Source of the DNA: Paractinoplanes lichenicola
Lineage (GTDB): Bacteria; Actinomycetota; Actinomycetes; Mycobacteriales; Micromonosporaceae
Reading direction: 5' to 3'
DNA: 64,000 nt
Assembly: GCF_016785085.1 (NCBI RefSeq)
Contig: NZ_JAENHO010000015.1
Span: 62,001-126,000, forward strand
Under the pieces are notes generated by a model that was not told the DNA's origin, did no database searches, and saw only the letters and a program-made list of their open reading frames with translations. Positions 49,235-58,805 of the stretch are shown here, in pieces. Position 1 is the first letter of the stretch; each line of letters opens with the position of its first letter. Position numbers and translations under genes: made by a program.

Positions 49235-49753
49235 ATGACCGTCAGGACGCTCGTAATCCTCCGCCACGCCAAGGCCGAGACGCCCGATGAGAGCCCCGAT
49301 TTCGACCGTACGCTGACCACGCGCGGGGCGACCGACGCGGACGCCGCCGGTGCGTGGCTGGCCGACGAGCGGCTCTATCCCGATCTGGTGCTCTGCTCGG
49401 CCGCGGCGCGCACCCGGCAGACCTGGCAGGGCGTCTCGATCGCGATGGCGCAGGCGCGCCCGGGCGGCGGTGCGCCCGAGGTCCGTTACGAGCAGAGCCT
49501 CTATCACGGTGGCCCGACCGAGGTTTTCGATCTCGTACGCAAGGTGGCCGACACGGTGCGCACGGTGCTCGTCGTCGGCCATAACCCGACCGTGTCCGAG
49601 GTGTCCACTCTGCTGATTCCCGATGACCAGTACGACGGCATCGACGTGATCATGAAGACGTCGGGGCTGGCCGTGCATCGCGCCGACGGTTCCTGGTCGG
49701 CCACCGAGCCCCGCTCGATGCGCCTGCTGGAACGCCACACGGCCCGGGGCTGA
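49235..49753 (+). CDS. sixA: SixA-type phosphohistidine phosphatase
   Basis: A 172-residue histidine phosphatase. The catalytic LRHAKAE (RHxxxE form of the RHG motif) sits at residues 8-14; CSAAARTRQT and VVGHNPT supply the other active-site Arg and His. In E. coli SixA removes phosphate from histidine of phosphotransfer proteins; the substrate here is not known. Confidence 0.88.
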   Translation: MTVRTLVILRHAKAETPDESPDFDRTLTTRGATDADAAGAWLADERLYPDLVLCSAAARTRQTWQGVSIAMAQARPGGGAPEVRYEQSLYHGGPTEVFDLVRKVADTVRTVLVVGHNPTVSEVSTLLIPDDQYDGIDVIMKTSGLAVHRADGSWSATEPRSMRLLERHTARG

Positions 49754-49757
49754 AAAG

Positions 49758-49804
49758 ACGGCTGAGGCCGGCGGACGTCCTTGTCCGCCGGCCTCAGCCG
49801 TTTT
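49758..49804. terminator. Very strong bidirectional terminator
   Basis: Perfect 19-bp arms (49758-49776, 49783-49801), 6-nt loop, flanked by AAAA and TTTT, between convergent sixA and acyl-CoA dehydrogenase genes. Confidence 0.92.
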
Positions 49805-49865
49805 CAGGAGAGTGGGCAATGCCCTTCAGCGGTGCGGAAGTGGGGCGACCGCCGCACCGAGATCT

Positions 49866-51722
49866 TTAGAAGACGTCCTCGGAGATGTCCATGATGTCCA
49901 GCGTGGTGTTCTCGATGATGCGACGGTCGGAGCCGACCCGGGGCAGCACCTCGCGGACGAAGAAGCGGGCCGCCGCCACCTTGCCCTCGTAGAAGTTCTT
50001 GTCGGCCGCCGAGACGTCGCCGCCCAGCGCCTTGAGGGCCACCTCGGCCTGCCGCAGCAGCAGCCAGGCCAGCACCACGTCGCCCAGCGCGAGCAGGATG
50101 CGCCGCGAGGTCAGGCCGACCTTGTAGAGCTCGCGGGTCTCACCGCCCTGCACCGCCCCGAGCCAGCCCATCGTGGCCCCGAGGATCTGCTGCATCTCGC
50201 CGAGCGCCTTGCCCAGGCCGAGCCGTTCCACCTTGAGCTGACCGTTGCCGGCCTCGCTCTCGACGAACTCCTGCATCTCGGTGGCCAGGGTGGCCAGCGC
50301 GGCGCCCTGGTCCTTCACGATCTTGCGGAAGATCAGGTCGAGGCTCTGGATCGCGGTCGTGCCCTCGTACAGGGTGTCGATCTTCGCGTCGCGCACGTAC
50401 TGCTCGAGCGGGTAGTCCTGCAGGAAGCCGGAGCCGCCGAACGTCTGCAGCGACTCGTGGCCCAGCAGCTCGTACGCCCGCTCGGAGCCCACGCCCTTGA
50501 CCAGCGGCAGCAGCAGATCGTTGACCTTGCTGGCGGTCTTCGCGGCCTCGGTGTCGCCGGCCGCCGTGGCGATGGCGACCTTGTCCTGCCACGTGCCGGT
50601 GTAGACGACCAGCGCGCGCAGGGCCTCCGAGTACGCCTTCTGCAGCATCAGCGAACGGCGTACGTCGGGGTGGTGGGTGATCGTGACGCGGGGCGCGGCC
50701 TTGTTGTCGTTCTGCACCAGGTCGGCGCCCTGCACGCGGTTCTTGGCGTACTCGAGGGCGTTGAGGTAACCCGTCGACAGGGTCGCGATCGCCTTCGTCC
50801 CGACCATCATGCGGGCGTATTCGATGATCATGAACATCTGCCGGATGCCCTGGTGCTTCTCGCCGAGCAGCCAGCCCTTGGCCGGGGTGCCGTGCTCGCC
50901 GAAGGTCAGCTCGCAAGTGTTCGAGACCTTGAGGCCCATCTTGTGCTCGATGTTGGTGGCGTAGACGCCGTTGCGCTCGCCCAGCTCGCCGGTCTCGGCG
51001 TCGAAGTGGTACTTCGGCACGATGAACAGCGACAGGCCCTTGGTGCCGGGGCCGCCCACACCCTCGACGCCGACCGGGCGCGCGAGCACGTAGTGGATGA
51101 TGTTGTCGGTCAGGTCGTGCTCACCCGAGGTGATGAAGCGCTTGACGCCCTCGATGTGCCACGAGCCGTCGGGCTGCTGAATGGCCCGGGTGCGGCCGGC
51201 GCCGACGTCGGAACCCGCGTCGGGCTCGGTCAGCACCATCGAGGAGCCCCAGAGCTTGTCGACGAAGAGCTGGGCCCACTTCTTCTGCTCCTCGGTGCCC
51301 TCGGCCTCGATCACGGAGGCGAAGGAGGGACCCGACGAATACATCCAGACGGGGGCGTTGGCGCCGAGCACGTTCTCGGCCAGGGCCCACCAGAAGGCGC
51401 GCGGGGCGAGGGTGCCGCCGAGCGAGCCGGGCAGGTCGAGGCGCCAGAACTCGCTGGCCATCCACTGCTCGAACGACTTCTTGAACGCCTCCGGCAGCGG
51501 GGCGGTGTGAGTGGCGGGGTCGAAGACCGGCGGATTGCGGTCGGCCTCGACATAGCTGGCGGCCAGATCCTCGGTGGCGAGGCGGTTGACCTCGGTCAGC
51601 ACATCGCGTGCGGTGTCCGCATCAATGTCCTCGTACGGCGCCTGACCGAACGCCTTGTCAGCCCCGAAGACCTCGAACAGATTGAACTGGAGGTCCCGAA
51701 GGTTGCTCTTGTAGTGAGTCAT
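49866..51722 (-). CDS. Acyl-CoA dehydrogenase, FadE5-like
   Basis: A 618-residue FAD enzyme for the first step of beta-oxidation. Seen: [16 protein letters not shown] near the substrate site, [23 protein letters not shown], and [12 protein letters not shown], where the Glu is the catalytic base in the FadE5 subgroup. Length and sequence follow mycobacterial FadE5 (about 611 residues), which accepts a broad range of acyl-CoAs. Two inverted repeats lie immediately upstream and may be operators of a TetR-type fatty-acid regulator. Confidence 0.93.
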   Translation of the reverse strand: MTHYKSNLRDLQFNLFEVFGADKAFGQAPYEDIDADTARDVLTEVNRLATEDLAASYVEADRNPPVFDPATHTAPLPEAFKKSFEQWMASEFWRLDLPGSLGGTLAPRAFWWALAENVLGANAPVWMYSSGPSFASVIEAEGTEEQKKWAQLFVDKLWGSSMVLTEPDAGSDVGAGRTRAIQQPDGSWHIEGVKRFITSGEHDLTDNIIHYVLARPVGVEGVGGPGTKGLSLFIVPKYHFDAETGELGERNGVYATNIEHKMGLKVSNTCELTFGEHGTPAKGWLLGEKHQGIRQMFMIIEYARMMVGTKAIATLSTGYLNALEYAKNRVQGADLVQNDNKAAPRVTITHHPDVRRSLMLQKAYSEALRALVVYTGTWQDKVAIATAAGDTEAAKTASKVNDLLLPLVKGVGSERAYELLGHESLQTFGGSGFLQDYPLEQYVRDAKIDTLYEGTTAIQSLDLIFRKIVKDQGAALATLATEMQEFVESEAGNGQLKVERLGLGKALGEMQQILGATMGWLGAVQGGETRELYKVGLTSRRILLALGDVVLAWLLLRQAEVALKALGGDVSAADKNFYEGKVAAARFFVREVLPRVGSDRRIIENTTLDIMDISEDVF

Positions 51723-51760
51723 GGTGCTTGGCCCCGCTCTCCGAACGCCGCCGGTCTGGA

Positions 51761-51798
51761 GTTACCCGTCAGTAACCCCACTGTATTACCGATCGGTA
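51761..51798. promoter_or_regulatory. Two operator-like inverted repeats upstream of fadE5-like gene
   Basis: GTTAC-CCGTCA-GTAAC (51761-51776) and the 12-bp palindrome TACCGATCGGTA (51787-51798), 38 and 64 bp upstream of the start. The rest of 51723-52019 holds no gene. Confidence 0.6.
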
Positions 51799-52019
51799 GG
51801 AGCGGACAAGCCACGAGTTGTTTCGTGACCAACCACCCAGTTGCGGGGGTCTGTCCGTCGGTTCGCACATCAAACGCCTCCGATCGGGTGGCTAGCAGGA
51901 TGGCCGTTCGGCTATTTGCCGACTCCCATGCGGCCCATACGTATCGGGGGGCGATGCGGCTCGTTGCTCCGGATAGACACGAAGCTTTCGTCTTCGCCAG
52001 CCGCCAAGGGGGGCGCGCC

Positions 52020-52220
52020 ATGTTCGCCACGATCAAGAGCCTCATTCCAGAGCCCCGCCAGGCGGACCAGCCACGCCACTATGTCGGGCGGCACCGCCGG
52101 CCCGAGCCGGTGCCGGCTCCGGTCTCGCCCGCCCCGATCGCCACCACACCTTCCGTGGAAGAGCCCGCGCCCCCCGCCGAGGGGAACGCGGGCGAGAAGA
52201 CGAAGGAGATCGCGGCCTAA
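52020..52220 (+). CDS. Small Pro-rich protein, 66 aa
   Basis: ATG 52020 follows AAGGGGGG by about 9 nt. The peptide starts MFATIKSLIPEPRQADQP, then a basic patch (HYVGRHRRPEPVP) and a Pro/Ala/Glu-rich end. ATG 51954 would give a 22-residue longer form. It overlaps the convergent phosphatase gene by 4 bp. No family named; real but uncertain. Confidence 0.5.
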   Translation: MFATIKSLIPEPRQADQPRHYVGRHRRPEPVPAPVSPAPIATTPSVEEPAPPAEGNAGEKTKEIAA

Positions 52221-53344
52221 CTTCCGGCCGCGCCGACTTCCCAGCTCGGGATCGGCACCGCCGCGCCGTCGTCCCGGCCGGCGTATTCCAGCAGCACCAG
52301 CGCGATGTCGTCCTCGAGGCGGCCGTGCACCCAGTCGACCAGGGCCGTCTCGAGCGAGGCGAGCCCGTCGCCGACCGTGCCGTGGCCCAGCAACCGCCAC
52401 GCGCGGTCGGCGGTCGGGAAGAATTCGCCCTCCCGGCGGGCCTCGCCCAGCCCGTCGGTGAACAGCAGCAGCCGGTCGCCCGGTTCGAGCCGCTCGACGC
52501 GCGCTTTCACCTCGGGCATGAACCCGAGCGGGGGCGCCGGGGCCGGGGGCTCCAGCGGAATGACCTGCCCGCGGCGCAGCAGCAGCGGCGCCGGATGTCC
52601 ACAGTTGACGATGGTCAGCGTGCCGCCGCGCTCCTCGACCAGGGCCGCGGTCACGAAATCCTCGTCGCCGACGCTGCGGGCCACGGCTCGGTCCAAATCG
52701 GCCACCACGGTCTTGAGGTCGGCCCGCTCGTACGCCACGTGCCGATACGACCCGAGCACGATGCTGGCCAGCCGGACGGCGTCCAGGCCCTTGCCGCGCA
52801 CGTCGCCGATGATGATCCGGACCCCGTACGGCGTGTCGAGCGCCTCGTAGAGGTCGCCGCCGATGTCGGCCGCGGCCGTCGCCGAGATGTAGCGCCCAGC
52901 CACCGCCAGCGCTCCCACCTGAGGCCCGACCGGCCGCAGCACCGCCTGCTGGGCCACCGCGGCGAGCCGCTGCAGCTCGGCGATCTTGTCGGCCTGACGC
53001 TGCCGCATGGTGGCCACCGCGGCGGCGATGCCGGTGGCGAGCAGAATGCCGAGAATGTTGACCGTGCCGGCCAGGTCGAGCGGGCCGGCCGCCCCGACGA
53101 AGACCATGCCGACGATCGTTGCCAGCACGCCCACGACGATCACGGTCTGCCAGAACGCGAACACGGCGGCGAGGAACGGGACGGCCGCGAACAGCCCGAC
53201 GAAGTCGGCGTCGGTGTTGTCGGCCAGCTCCACGGCGGACACGACGGCGAGCAGCACAAGGGCCGCGCCGAGTCCGGCGCGGGATCCAGGGCTCAGCGGG
53301 CGGCGGCCCGGCGGCAGATTAGGCATGGCTACGCGGAACAGCAT
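52217..53344 (-). CDS. Membrane-bound PP2C/SpoIIE-type protein phosphatase
   Basis: A 375-residue protein: four N-terminal membrane helices (about 25-120), a short coiled linker (ATMRQRQADKIAELQRL), then a SpoIIE-type Ser/Thr phosphatase domain with ADIGGDLYEA, GDVRGKGLDA, VNCGHPAPLLL and LLLFTDGLGEARR, including the metal-binding Asp residues. Such enzymes often act on anti-anti-sigma factors; no partner is adjacent. Confidence 0.92.
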   Translation of the reverse strand: MLFRVAMPNLPPGRRPLSPGSRAGLGAALVLLAVVSAVELADNTDADFVGLFAAVPFLAAVFAFWQTVIVVGVLATIVGMVFVGAAGPLDLAGTVNILGILLATGIAAAVATMRQRQADKIAELQRLAAVAQQAVLRPVGPQVGALAVAGRYISATAAADIGGDLYEALDTPYGVRIIIGDVRGKGLDAVRLASIVLGSYRHVAYERADLKTVVADLDRAVARSVGDEDFVTAALVEERGGTLTIVNCGHPAPLLLRRGQVIPLEPPAPAPPLGFMPEVKARVERLEPGDRLLLFTDGLGEARREGEFFPTADRAWRLLGHGTVGDGLASLETALVDWVHGRLEDDIALVLLEYAGRDDGAAVPIPSWEVGAAGS

Positions 53345-53444
53345 GCCCGATCGAAGCGAAAGACTGCACTAACTTGACCCGTAGTCTGAGCGGGTTCTGA
53401 CCGCGCGGCCCAATGACACCCCCACGCGGTGACAGGATGTCCGC

Positions 53445-53984
53445 GTGACAACCGACCTGCGTGATCACCTGAGGGCCGAATTCCGCTGGACCGACCCCGG
53501 CGAGGGCTACCTGGTGAGCGACCGCTCGGGCTGGTGGCGCTCCCCCGCCATCCTCGCGGGCCTGGGTGACGGCCTGGCCGACCTGTTCCGCGCCGACCGC
53601 CCCACCGTGGTCGTCTCCCCCGAGGTCACGGGCTTCCTGGTCGGACCCCTGGTGGCCCGCGCCCTGGGGGTCGGCTTCGTCGAGGCCTACCGAGCCGGCG
53701 CCAGGCTCCCCATCGCCGAGCCCATGACCTGGGCCGAGGTCCCCTCAGACCACAGAGGCAAAAAACAACAACTGGGCGTACGCAGCCACTTGATCGCCCC
53801 CCACGACCGCGTCCTGGTGGTCGACGACTGGTCCGCCACCGGCGCCCAGGCCAGAGCCCTACGCTCCCTCTTCCCCCACAACTACGTAGGCACCGCAGTA
53901 ATCGTCAACGAATGCCCACCCCCAGTAACCGCAGAACTCAACCTCCGCGCCCTACTCACGGCCGCCGACATCGACCCCGACTAG
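53445..53984 (+). CDS. Phosphoribosyltransferase-family protein
   Basis: A 179-residue type I PRTase fold. The PRPP motif is VLVVDDWSATGAQ (around residues 125-137), with the hood region VSPEVTGFLVGPLVARALG. It resembles adenine phosphoribosyltransferase-like proteins but lacks the usual second acidic plus Thr pattern (DDWSATG), so its substrate is open. GTG start. Confidence 0.8.
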   Translation: MTTDLRDHLRAEFRWTDPGEGYLVSDRSGWWRSPAILAGLGDGLADLFRADRPTVVVSPEVTGFLVGPLVARALGVGFVEAYRAGARLPIAEPMTWAEVPSDHRGKKQQLGVRSHLIAPHDRVLVVDDWSATGAQARALRSLFPHNYVGTAVIVNECPPPVTAELNLRALLTAADIDPD

Positions 53985-54074
53985 CCCCACACCGGCGCCC
54001 TGACAACGGAAAGGCCACCGCCTCCGGCTCATCGACCGCGTCATCGCGAGCGGCTACAGACGTAGGATCCCCGT

Positions 54075-54359
54075 GTGTATCTGATGATCTCGAAGTACCT
54101 GGCACCGCTGGAAGACGTAGACGCGGTTCGAGAAGCGCACCTAGCCTTCTTGGAGGCCCTCGAAGCGCAAAATCTGGTGGTCACCGCAGGACGCCAGGAC
54201 CCAGCGGTAGGCGGCGTAGTCGTACTCAACGTCGAAGACGAGGCCCAAGCACTGGAGATCATCGCGCAAGACCCATACGTCCAACGAGGCGTAGCCGAAT
54301 ACAACGCCATCGGCTGGCTCCCCACCCGAGGCGCCCTAAAAAACTACCCAAAGCCATAA
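54075..54359 (+). CDS. YciI-like protein
   Basis: A 94-residue dimeric alpha/beta-barrel (ferredoxin-like) protein. HLAFLEALEAQNLVVTAG with an early His, and EYNAIGWLPTRGAL near the end, match the YciI family, some members of which are chlorinating-pathway or unknown enzymes. TAGGAT (54063-54068) lies 6 nt before GTG 54075, supporting the start. Confidence 0.82.
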   Translation: MYLMISKYLAPLEDVDAVREAHLAFLEALEAQNLVVTAGRQDPAVGGVVVLNVEDEAQALEIIAQDPYVQRGVAEYNAIGWLPTRGALKNYPKP

Positions 54360-54480
54360 CCCCCACGCACCGCCGCAAACCTCGGCTTGACAGGCGCCGC
54401 GCGGCTGACTGACGCCAACACCTGGCGGACAAGCCGGGGTCGAACAGGCGACGCGATGGCGAGCGAGCACCCGGCTGACC

Positions 54481-54539
54481 CCCCGATGGCGAAGCCGAGC
54501 CGTGCCACTCCCGACGGCCCCCGATGGCGAAGCCGAGCC
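54481..54539. repeat. 21-bp direct repeat, 38 bp apart, and hairpin
   Basis: CCCCGATGGCGAAGCCGAGC begins at 54481 and 54519. A further stem (54573-54579 with 54585-54591) follows. The stretch 54360-54648 has no gene. Confidence 0.7.
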
Positions 54540-54603
54540 ATCCCACTCACAGCAATCACCGCACCGTGGGGTCTGGGGGCTCGACCCCCAGGCAGAAATG
54601 TGA

Positions 54604-54641
54604 GGAGGCCCGGTTCGCGCTTTCCGCGAACACGGGCCTCC
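54604..54641. terminator. Hairpin beside the left island junction
   Basis: GGAGGCCCG and TTCGCG pair with CGCGAA and CGGGCCTCC. It probably was the original terminator of tRNA-Gly (minus strand) before insertion. Confidence 0.7.
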
Positions 54642-54648
54642 CACCGAT

Positions 54649-54690
54649 GAGCGGGTGACGGGAATCGAACCCGCACTGTCAGCTTGGGAA
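54649..54690 (-). repeat. Left attachment site: tRNA-Gly 3' fragment
   Basis: Matches the T arm, variable region and anticodon loop of tRNA-Gly(CCC) exactly for 42 bp and then diverges at 54691, so the 5' half of the tRNA is absent. Confidence 0.9.
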
Positions 54691-54774
54691 CCGTACAAGT
54701 GCGCAGAAAAGCTGGTCACCTGCCAGCCGAGTCGAGCGTTGGAGTGGCCTGCAGTGCCCTCCGCCGGCCTGCGT

Positions 54775-54795
54775 TAATGGCCCGCTTATGGCCCG
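54775..54795. repeat. Left island arm repeat (double TAATGGCCCG)
   Basis: TAATGGCCCG, one base, then TTATGGCCCG. A 21-bp copy with one mismatch lies at 61122-61142 in the same orientation. The remainder of 54691-55081 has no gene I can support. Confidence 0.8.
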
Positions 54796-55081
54796 GGGAA
54801 GCCCCACACGATAGGCGCCGTCGTGGCCGCCCGTACTTGTTGGCCTCCTCGCGGGTCGCGACCCGCCGCAAGGGCGACCGAGAGATTAGACACAGACGTA
54901 CGAGTGCCGACGTTGAACCATCGGAGGCCGCCGGGCGCGCCGCGGGCGCAACACCGAGGATCGTGACTCTCGGCGACTCTCTCGACACCCATAGTAGCGA
55001 CACGACGAGGCGGCAATGCAAGACACACCCATGTGGATGTCGTAGGGTTACCCGCATGATCGGGGTAGTTATGGTAGGGCC

Positions 55082-57994
55082 ATGGCACTGAGTGCAACAG
55101 TGCCAAATCGGCTCCTGGCCGCACTGGAAGACCTCGACTACCTAGGTCATGACGGCCTATTGACCAGTGAATCTGGCCGAGAGACAGGCCCTCGCGACTT
55201 TCTCTGGCAGGACCTGCAGAGCAAGGTTGGACTCGACGCTGCCTTTTTCCAGGATGGCGTGCCTCTCGTAGGCTTCACTCAAAGTGCTAATGAGCACGGC
55301 CTAGCCTCGCTAAGGCGCAGGCTTTGGAACTACGGTCGAGTGCCCTTGTTGCTGTCAGTTAACGATAGCGGGGTGTCCGTCTATAACGGATTTGAGAACC
55401 CGAACACAGAAAGTCTAGATCCGACCGGGTTTGAATCTCAGATGCGACGCTCCCGTCACGCGTCCGATCTACTCGAAGTTTTTGGACGCCTTGCGATTCA
55501 ATCAGGGTCTTTCATGGACTCGAGTGTCGGCTCTTTCTCGTCAACAACCCGAGTCGACAAGGCGCTTCTTAGCAATCTCTCCCTTCTTCGGAGCAGGGTT
55601 CCTTCCTCTGAGCCATTGCGTCGCGTGGCAACGGATCAAGTCATCAGCGGATGCTTGGTAGCCAGCTATCTATCGCATCGAGGCATCCTCACCAGTACCC
55701 ACATATTCACCCTTGCTCAGAAGAATTCTTTGCAAGAGGTATTGGAAGCGGGTCCGGTTTTCACAGCAGCTCTATTCGAGGGACTCGCAGAGCACTTTAA
55801 TGGGGACGTGTTCGGATCAGTCCCGGCAGCTCTAGAGGTTCTGACTCCCCAAGAGCTCTTGACAATATCGTCTTTTCTCCAGGGAGACGATTTGTCTACT
55901 GGACAACAGACCCTTTACCCTTACGACTTTTCGGTCCTGCCATCAGACTTAGTCAGTAGCATCTATGAGCAACTACTCGAAGCCGACCGAAGAGCGCAAG
56001 GTGCATACTACACTCCGCGATTCCTTGTAGATCTCATTCTGGACGAGGTCGTCCCATGGGTTGGCAATCTGAGACCTCGCTTAATTGACCTAGCATGCGG
56101 CAGCGGCGCTTTCATGACTCAAGCGTTTCGCCGAATGGCTTATCAAGAGCGGCAGGCCAAGGGTCGCCGGCTAAGCTACGACGAATTGCAGACGCTGTTA
56201 CTCGAAAAAATCTTCGGAGTCGAGCAAAATCCAGATGCTGCTCGGATCGCCGCTTTTGGCCTCTATCTGGCACTCCTAGAGGAGCTTGATCCTCCCACCG
56301 TTTGGCGCGAGGCTGTACTCCCGAAGCTCATCGGACGCAATTTGGTGGTTAGTGACGCCTTTGCCAACCATTCGCTCGCAGACGAAAAATTCGATGCGGT
56401 TGTCAGCAATCCACCGTGGACTAGCAGTCTTACGCCCGCAGCGATCAAGTTTATCTCTGAGCGAAACTTACCAGTAGCCGACCGGCAGTTGGCCCAAGCC
56501 TTCTTGTGGTTGGCCAAAGAGTGTCTGAGCGAAACCGGTAAACTGGGCTTAGTCATGCCTGCGAAGCCCTTGCTTCACAATCGAAGTGCGAAGGCGTCAG
56601 AATTTCGGAGGGAACTTTTTCGACAGCTCGATGTAAGCGCGCTTATTGACCTATCAGCTGTCCGGCGAATGATTTTTGCAACCGCAATTGCACCCGCAGC
56701 TGTAGTTATAGCAGAAGTCAAGCCAGGCAACCGAGCGCCTGGGGAGAGCCAAGCGCATCTCATTCATGTTGCAGCACATCCTCGATCGGTGAACTCTGCT
56801 ATCGATGCGTTACAGGTCACTCCTGAGGAGGTCAGGTCTATACCTGTAAGCATGGCGGAGAATCGTGCCGACCTTTGGAAGATCCTCTTGTGGGGGAGCC
56901 TTCGCGATTTGCAATTCATCGATTGGCTGCGTGCAACCTTCCCAACCGTCCAGGACTGGGCTTCAAAAAAGGGCTGGGTGGCTGGACAAGGATACCAGCC
57001 TGCCGGCGGCGACCAAAATGACGCTTCACATATGTTCGGTTTACCGATCATATCTGGTAACGATGTCCTACCCCTTGCACTGGGGTCATCTGCGGGCGAC
57101 TCCATTTTTGACGTGCCGTATCTTCATCGTCCGCGCAATCCCCGCCTGTTTCAGGCTCCTCACGTCTTAATAAGGACGACTTTTGTCCGAGGTCGGCTAG
57201 CAGCCACCTTAGTGGAAAGAGATGCGGTTTTCCGTCACGGAGTGATGGGAGTTGCAGGTCCGGCAGAGGACAAGCCACTCCTCACAATGCTGGCTGCGAC
57301 AATTTGCTCCTCATTAGGTCATTACTACCTTTTCATGACAAGTGCCGCTTGGGGAGTTGAACGTGATTTCGTTGAGCTCAATGAGCACCTCGGATTGCCA
57401 CTTGCCGAACCGAATGCAGCGCAGTTCGCGCGCTTGCAGGATATTTTAGCCGAGTCAGACGGCCTTATGACCGAACACTTTCGGCGAAGTCTTGACGAAG
57501 TGGTCTTTGATGTCTACGGACTCACGCAACCAGAACGCGACCGAGTCATGGAAGGCTTGCAATACGGCATCGAGCGCTTCCGGCGTCCGACGCAGTTCTA
57601 CGATGCCGTTTCTCCCGATCAGATTCAAGACTATGAGACTCAACTACGTGCGACGGTGACGCGCTTTCTCCCGGACACAACAGTGTCATCATTCAATGAT
57701 GCCAATGGATACTTTCGTGCCGTGGCTTTGACTATCGAGAGCGAAAGAAGCGACCGCCGGAGAACGGAGGGCGGCACGGGTCGGCGAATAGACGTTGAGG
57801 CGATTGTAAGGCAGGCGGAGCGAGAACTACCTCCGAGTATGGGAATCGTTGCTCAACCGGCGGGATTTATGGTGGACGAGGACACCATATATATTGTCAA
57901 GACAGCCGATCGTGATCGCTGGACAACGGACGCCGCTCTCGATGATGGAGAGCGGATTATTGCGGCTCTAGCGTTCGGGGGATCAGTTGCTTGA
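55082..57994 (+). CDS. N6-adenine DNA methyltransferase of a candidate restriction system
   Basis: A 970-residue protein. Residues 1-310 are a domain with LLLSVNDSGVSVYNGFENP, as in Eco57I/type IIG-like methylases. Then GAYYTPRFLVDLILDE (motif X), D336-LACGSGAF (SAM motif I), a helical part with FGVEQNPDAARIAA, and N443-PPW (catalytic motif IV). The C-terminal 400 residues have the look of a target-recognition domain (GWVAGQGYQPAGG, APHVLIRTTF) and a helical end. No nuclease motif is seen inside it. It lies in the low-GC island and overlaps the next gene by 8 bp. Confidence 0.88.
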   Translation: MALSATVPNRLLAALEDLDYLGHDGLLTSESGRETGPRDFLWQDLQSKVGLDAAFFQDGVPLVGFTQSANEHGLASLRRRLWNYGRVPLLLSVNDSGVSVYNGFENPNTESLDPTGFESQMRRSRHASDLLEVFGRLAIQSGSFMDSSVGSFSSTTRVDKALLSNLSLLRSRVPSSEPLRRVATDQVISGCLVASYLSHRGILTSTHIFTLAQKNSLQEVLEAGPVFTAALFEGLAEHFNGDVFGSVPAALEVLTPQELLTISSFLQGDDLSTGQQTLYPYDFSVLPSDLVSSIYEQLLEADRRAQGAYYTPRFLVDLILDEVVPWVGNLRPRLIDLACGSGAFMTQAFRRMAYQERQAKGRRLSYDELQTLLLEKIFGVEQNPDAARIAAFGLYLALLEELDPPTVWREAVLPKLIGRNLVVSDAFANHSLADEKFDAVVSNPPWTSSLTPAAIKFISERNLPVADRQLAQAFLWLAKECLSETGKLGLVMPAKPLLHNRSAKASEFRRELFRQLDVSALIDLSAVRRMIFATAIAPAAVVIAEVKPGNRAPGESQAHLIHVAAHPRSVNSAIDALQVTPEEVRSIPVSMAENRADLWKILLWGSLRDLQFIDWLRATFPTVQDWASKKGWVAGQGYQPAGGDQNDASHMFGLPIISGNDVLPLALGSSAGDSIFDVPYLHRPRNPRLFQAPHVLIRTTFVRGRLAATLVERDAVFRHGVMGVAGPAEDKPLLTMLAATICSSLGHYYLFMTSAAWGVERDFVELNEHLGLPLAEPNAAQFARLQDILAESDGLMTEHFRRSLDEVVFDVYGLTQPERDRVMEGLQYGIERFRRPTQFYDAVSPDQIQDYETQLRATVTRFLPDTTVSSFNDANGYFRAVALTIESERSDRRRTEGGTGRRIDVEAIVRQAERELPPSMGIVAQPAGFMVDEDTIYIVKTADRDRWTTDAALDDGERIIAALAFGGSVA

Positions 57995-58637
57995 AAGGCT
58001 CGGTCCCCGAGTGATTGGGACCGCCAGCACGAGCCTTAAGGCGCACGCTGTCCGCCAGATGCGCCGGTCGATTCGTAGCCTGCTTATAGAGTCGATCAGG
58101 CTGTGGCAGCAGGAGCAATTTCACCGCTTCAACGACCATGAGACATCCAGTACAGTGCGCCTCTACTATTGGGCCGTTCAGGTTGTTCGCAGTTCGCCGG
58201 AGTTGAGCTTCTTTCGCGTACAATATGATGGTCCACAACCGACAGCCGCAATGCTTGCAGGCTCGGAGGATCCGGCGCGTGCTCCGCGTCCGGACATTAA
58301 CGTTTCATTGGGTCAAGACATCGTTGTCCACGTCGAGGCGAAGCGCTTGAAGAGTGGCGACGGACTTCCTAAAAAATACGTAACTCAAGGAATGCGGCGT
58401 TTTGTCGACGGCCGATATGACACCCGACCATGCAATCTAGGTGGAATGTTGGGCTACATAATGGACGGGGACTCCGCTAAGGCTATCGCCCAGATTAATC
58501 AGACAATATCGGACGAGGCCGATTTCGGGCCTAACGCCGCGTTGCGTGCGCAAGGTTCGCCCCTGCCGTTTATTGGCGAATACGTGAGCGACCATGGATC
58601 CTTTAGTCTTATACACCTTGCAATCGACGTAGCGTGA
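57987..58637 (+). CDS. Candidate PD-(D/E)XK restriction nuclease
   Basis: A 216-residue protein starting at TTG 57987 (GGGGGA upstream), inside the end of the methyltransferase gene. P102-D103-INVSL is followed 14 residues later by E117-AK119 (VHVEAKRL): the PD-(D/E)XK catalytic core. Around it are an N-terminal helical part (RQMRRSIRSLLIESIRLWQQEQ) and a C-terminal alpha/beta part. It has no obvious DNA-recognition domain, which suggests it depends on the methyltransferase for target choice. The family was not recognised further. Confidence 0.7.
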   Translation: MLERLGPRVIGTASTSLKAHAVRQMRRSIRSLLIESIRLWQQEQFHRFNDHETSSTVRLYYWAVQVVRSSPELSFFRVQYDGPQPTAAMLAGSEDPARAPRPDINVSLGQDIVVHVEAKRLKSGDGLPKKYVTQGMRRFVDGRYDTRPCNLGGMLGYIMDGDSAKAIAQINQTISDEADFGPNAALRAQGSPLPFIGEYVSDHGSFSLIHLAIDVA

Positions 58638-58805
58638 ATGGATTCGCACGTATCAATTGGAGCTTTCCTCCGTGTTCCGGCCTAGCATCATCAGTGCGTG
58701 ACCCTGTCGCCAGAAGCAGAACTTCACAATGTTCGGCTACGGGAGACTCGGGAGATGCTGGGAGCCAGTCGTTAGCTCACACATGACACGGCCTCTCTGG
58801 GCAAA

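Noticed and set aside
54716-55057. Minus-strand frame of 113 codons next to the left attachment site, considered as an excisionase or integrase remnant
   Set aside because: No helix-turn-helix or recombinase residues, and arginine/serine-rich composition typical of non-coding GC-rich DNA.
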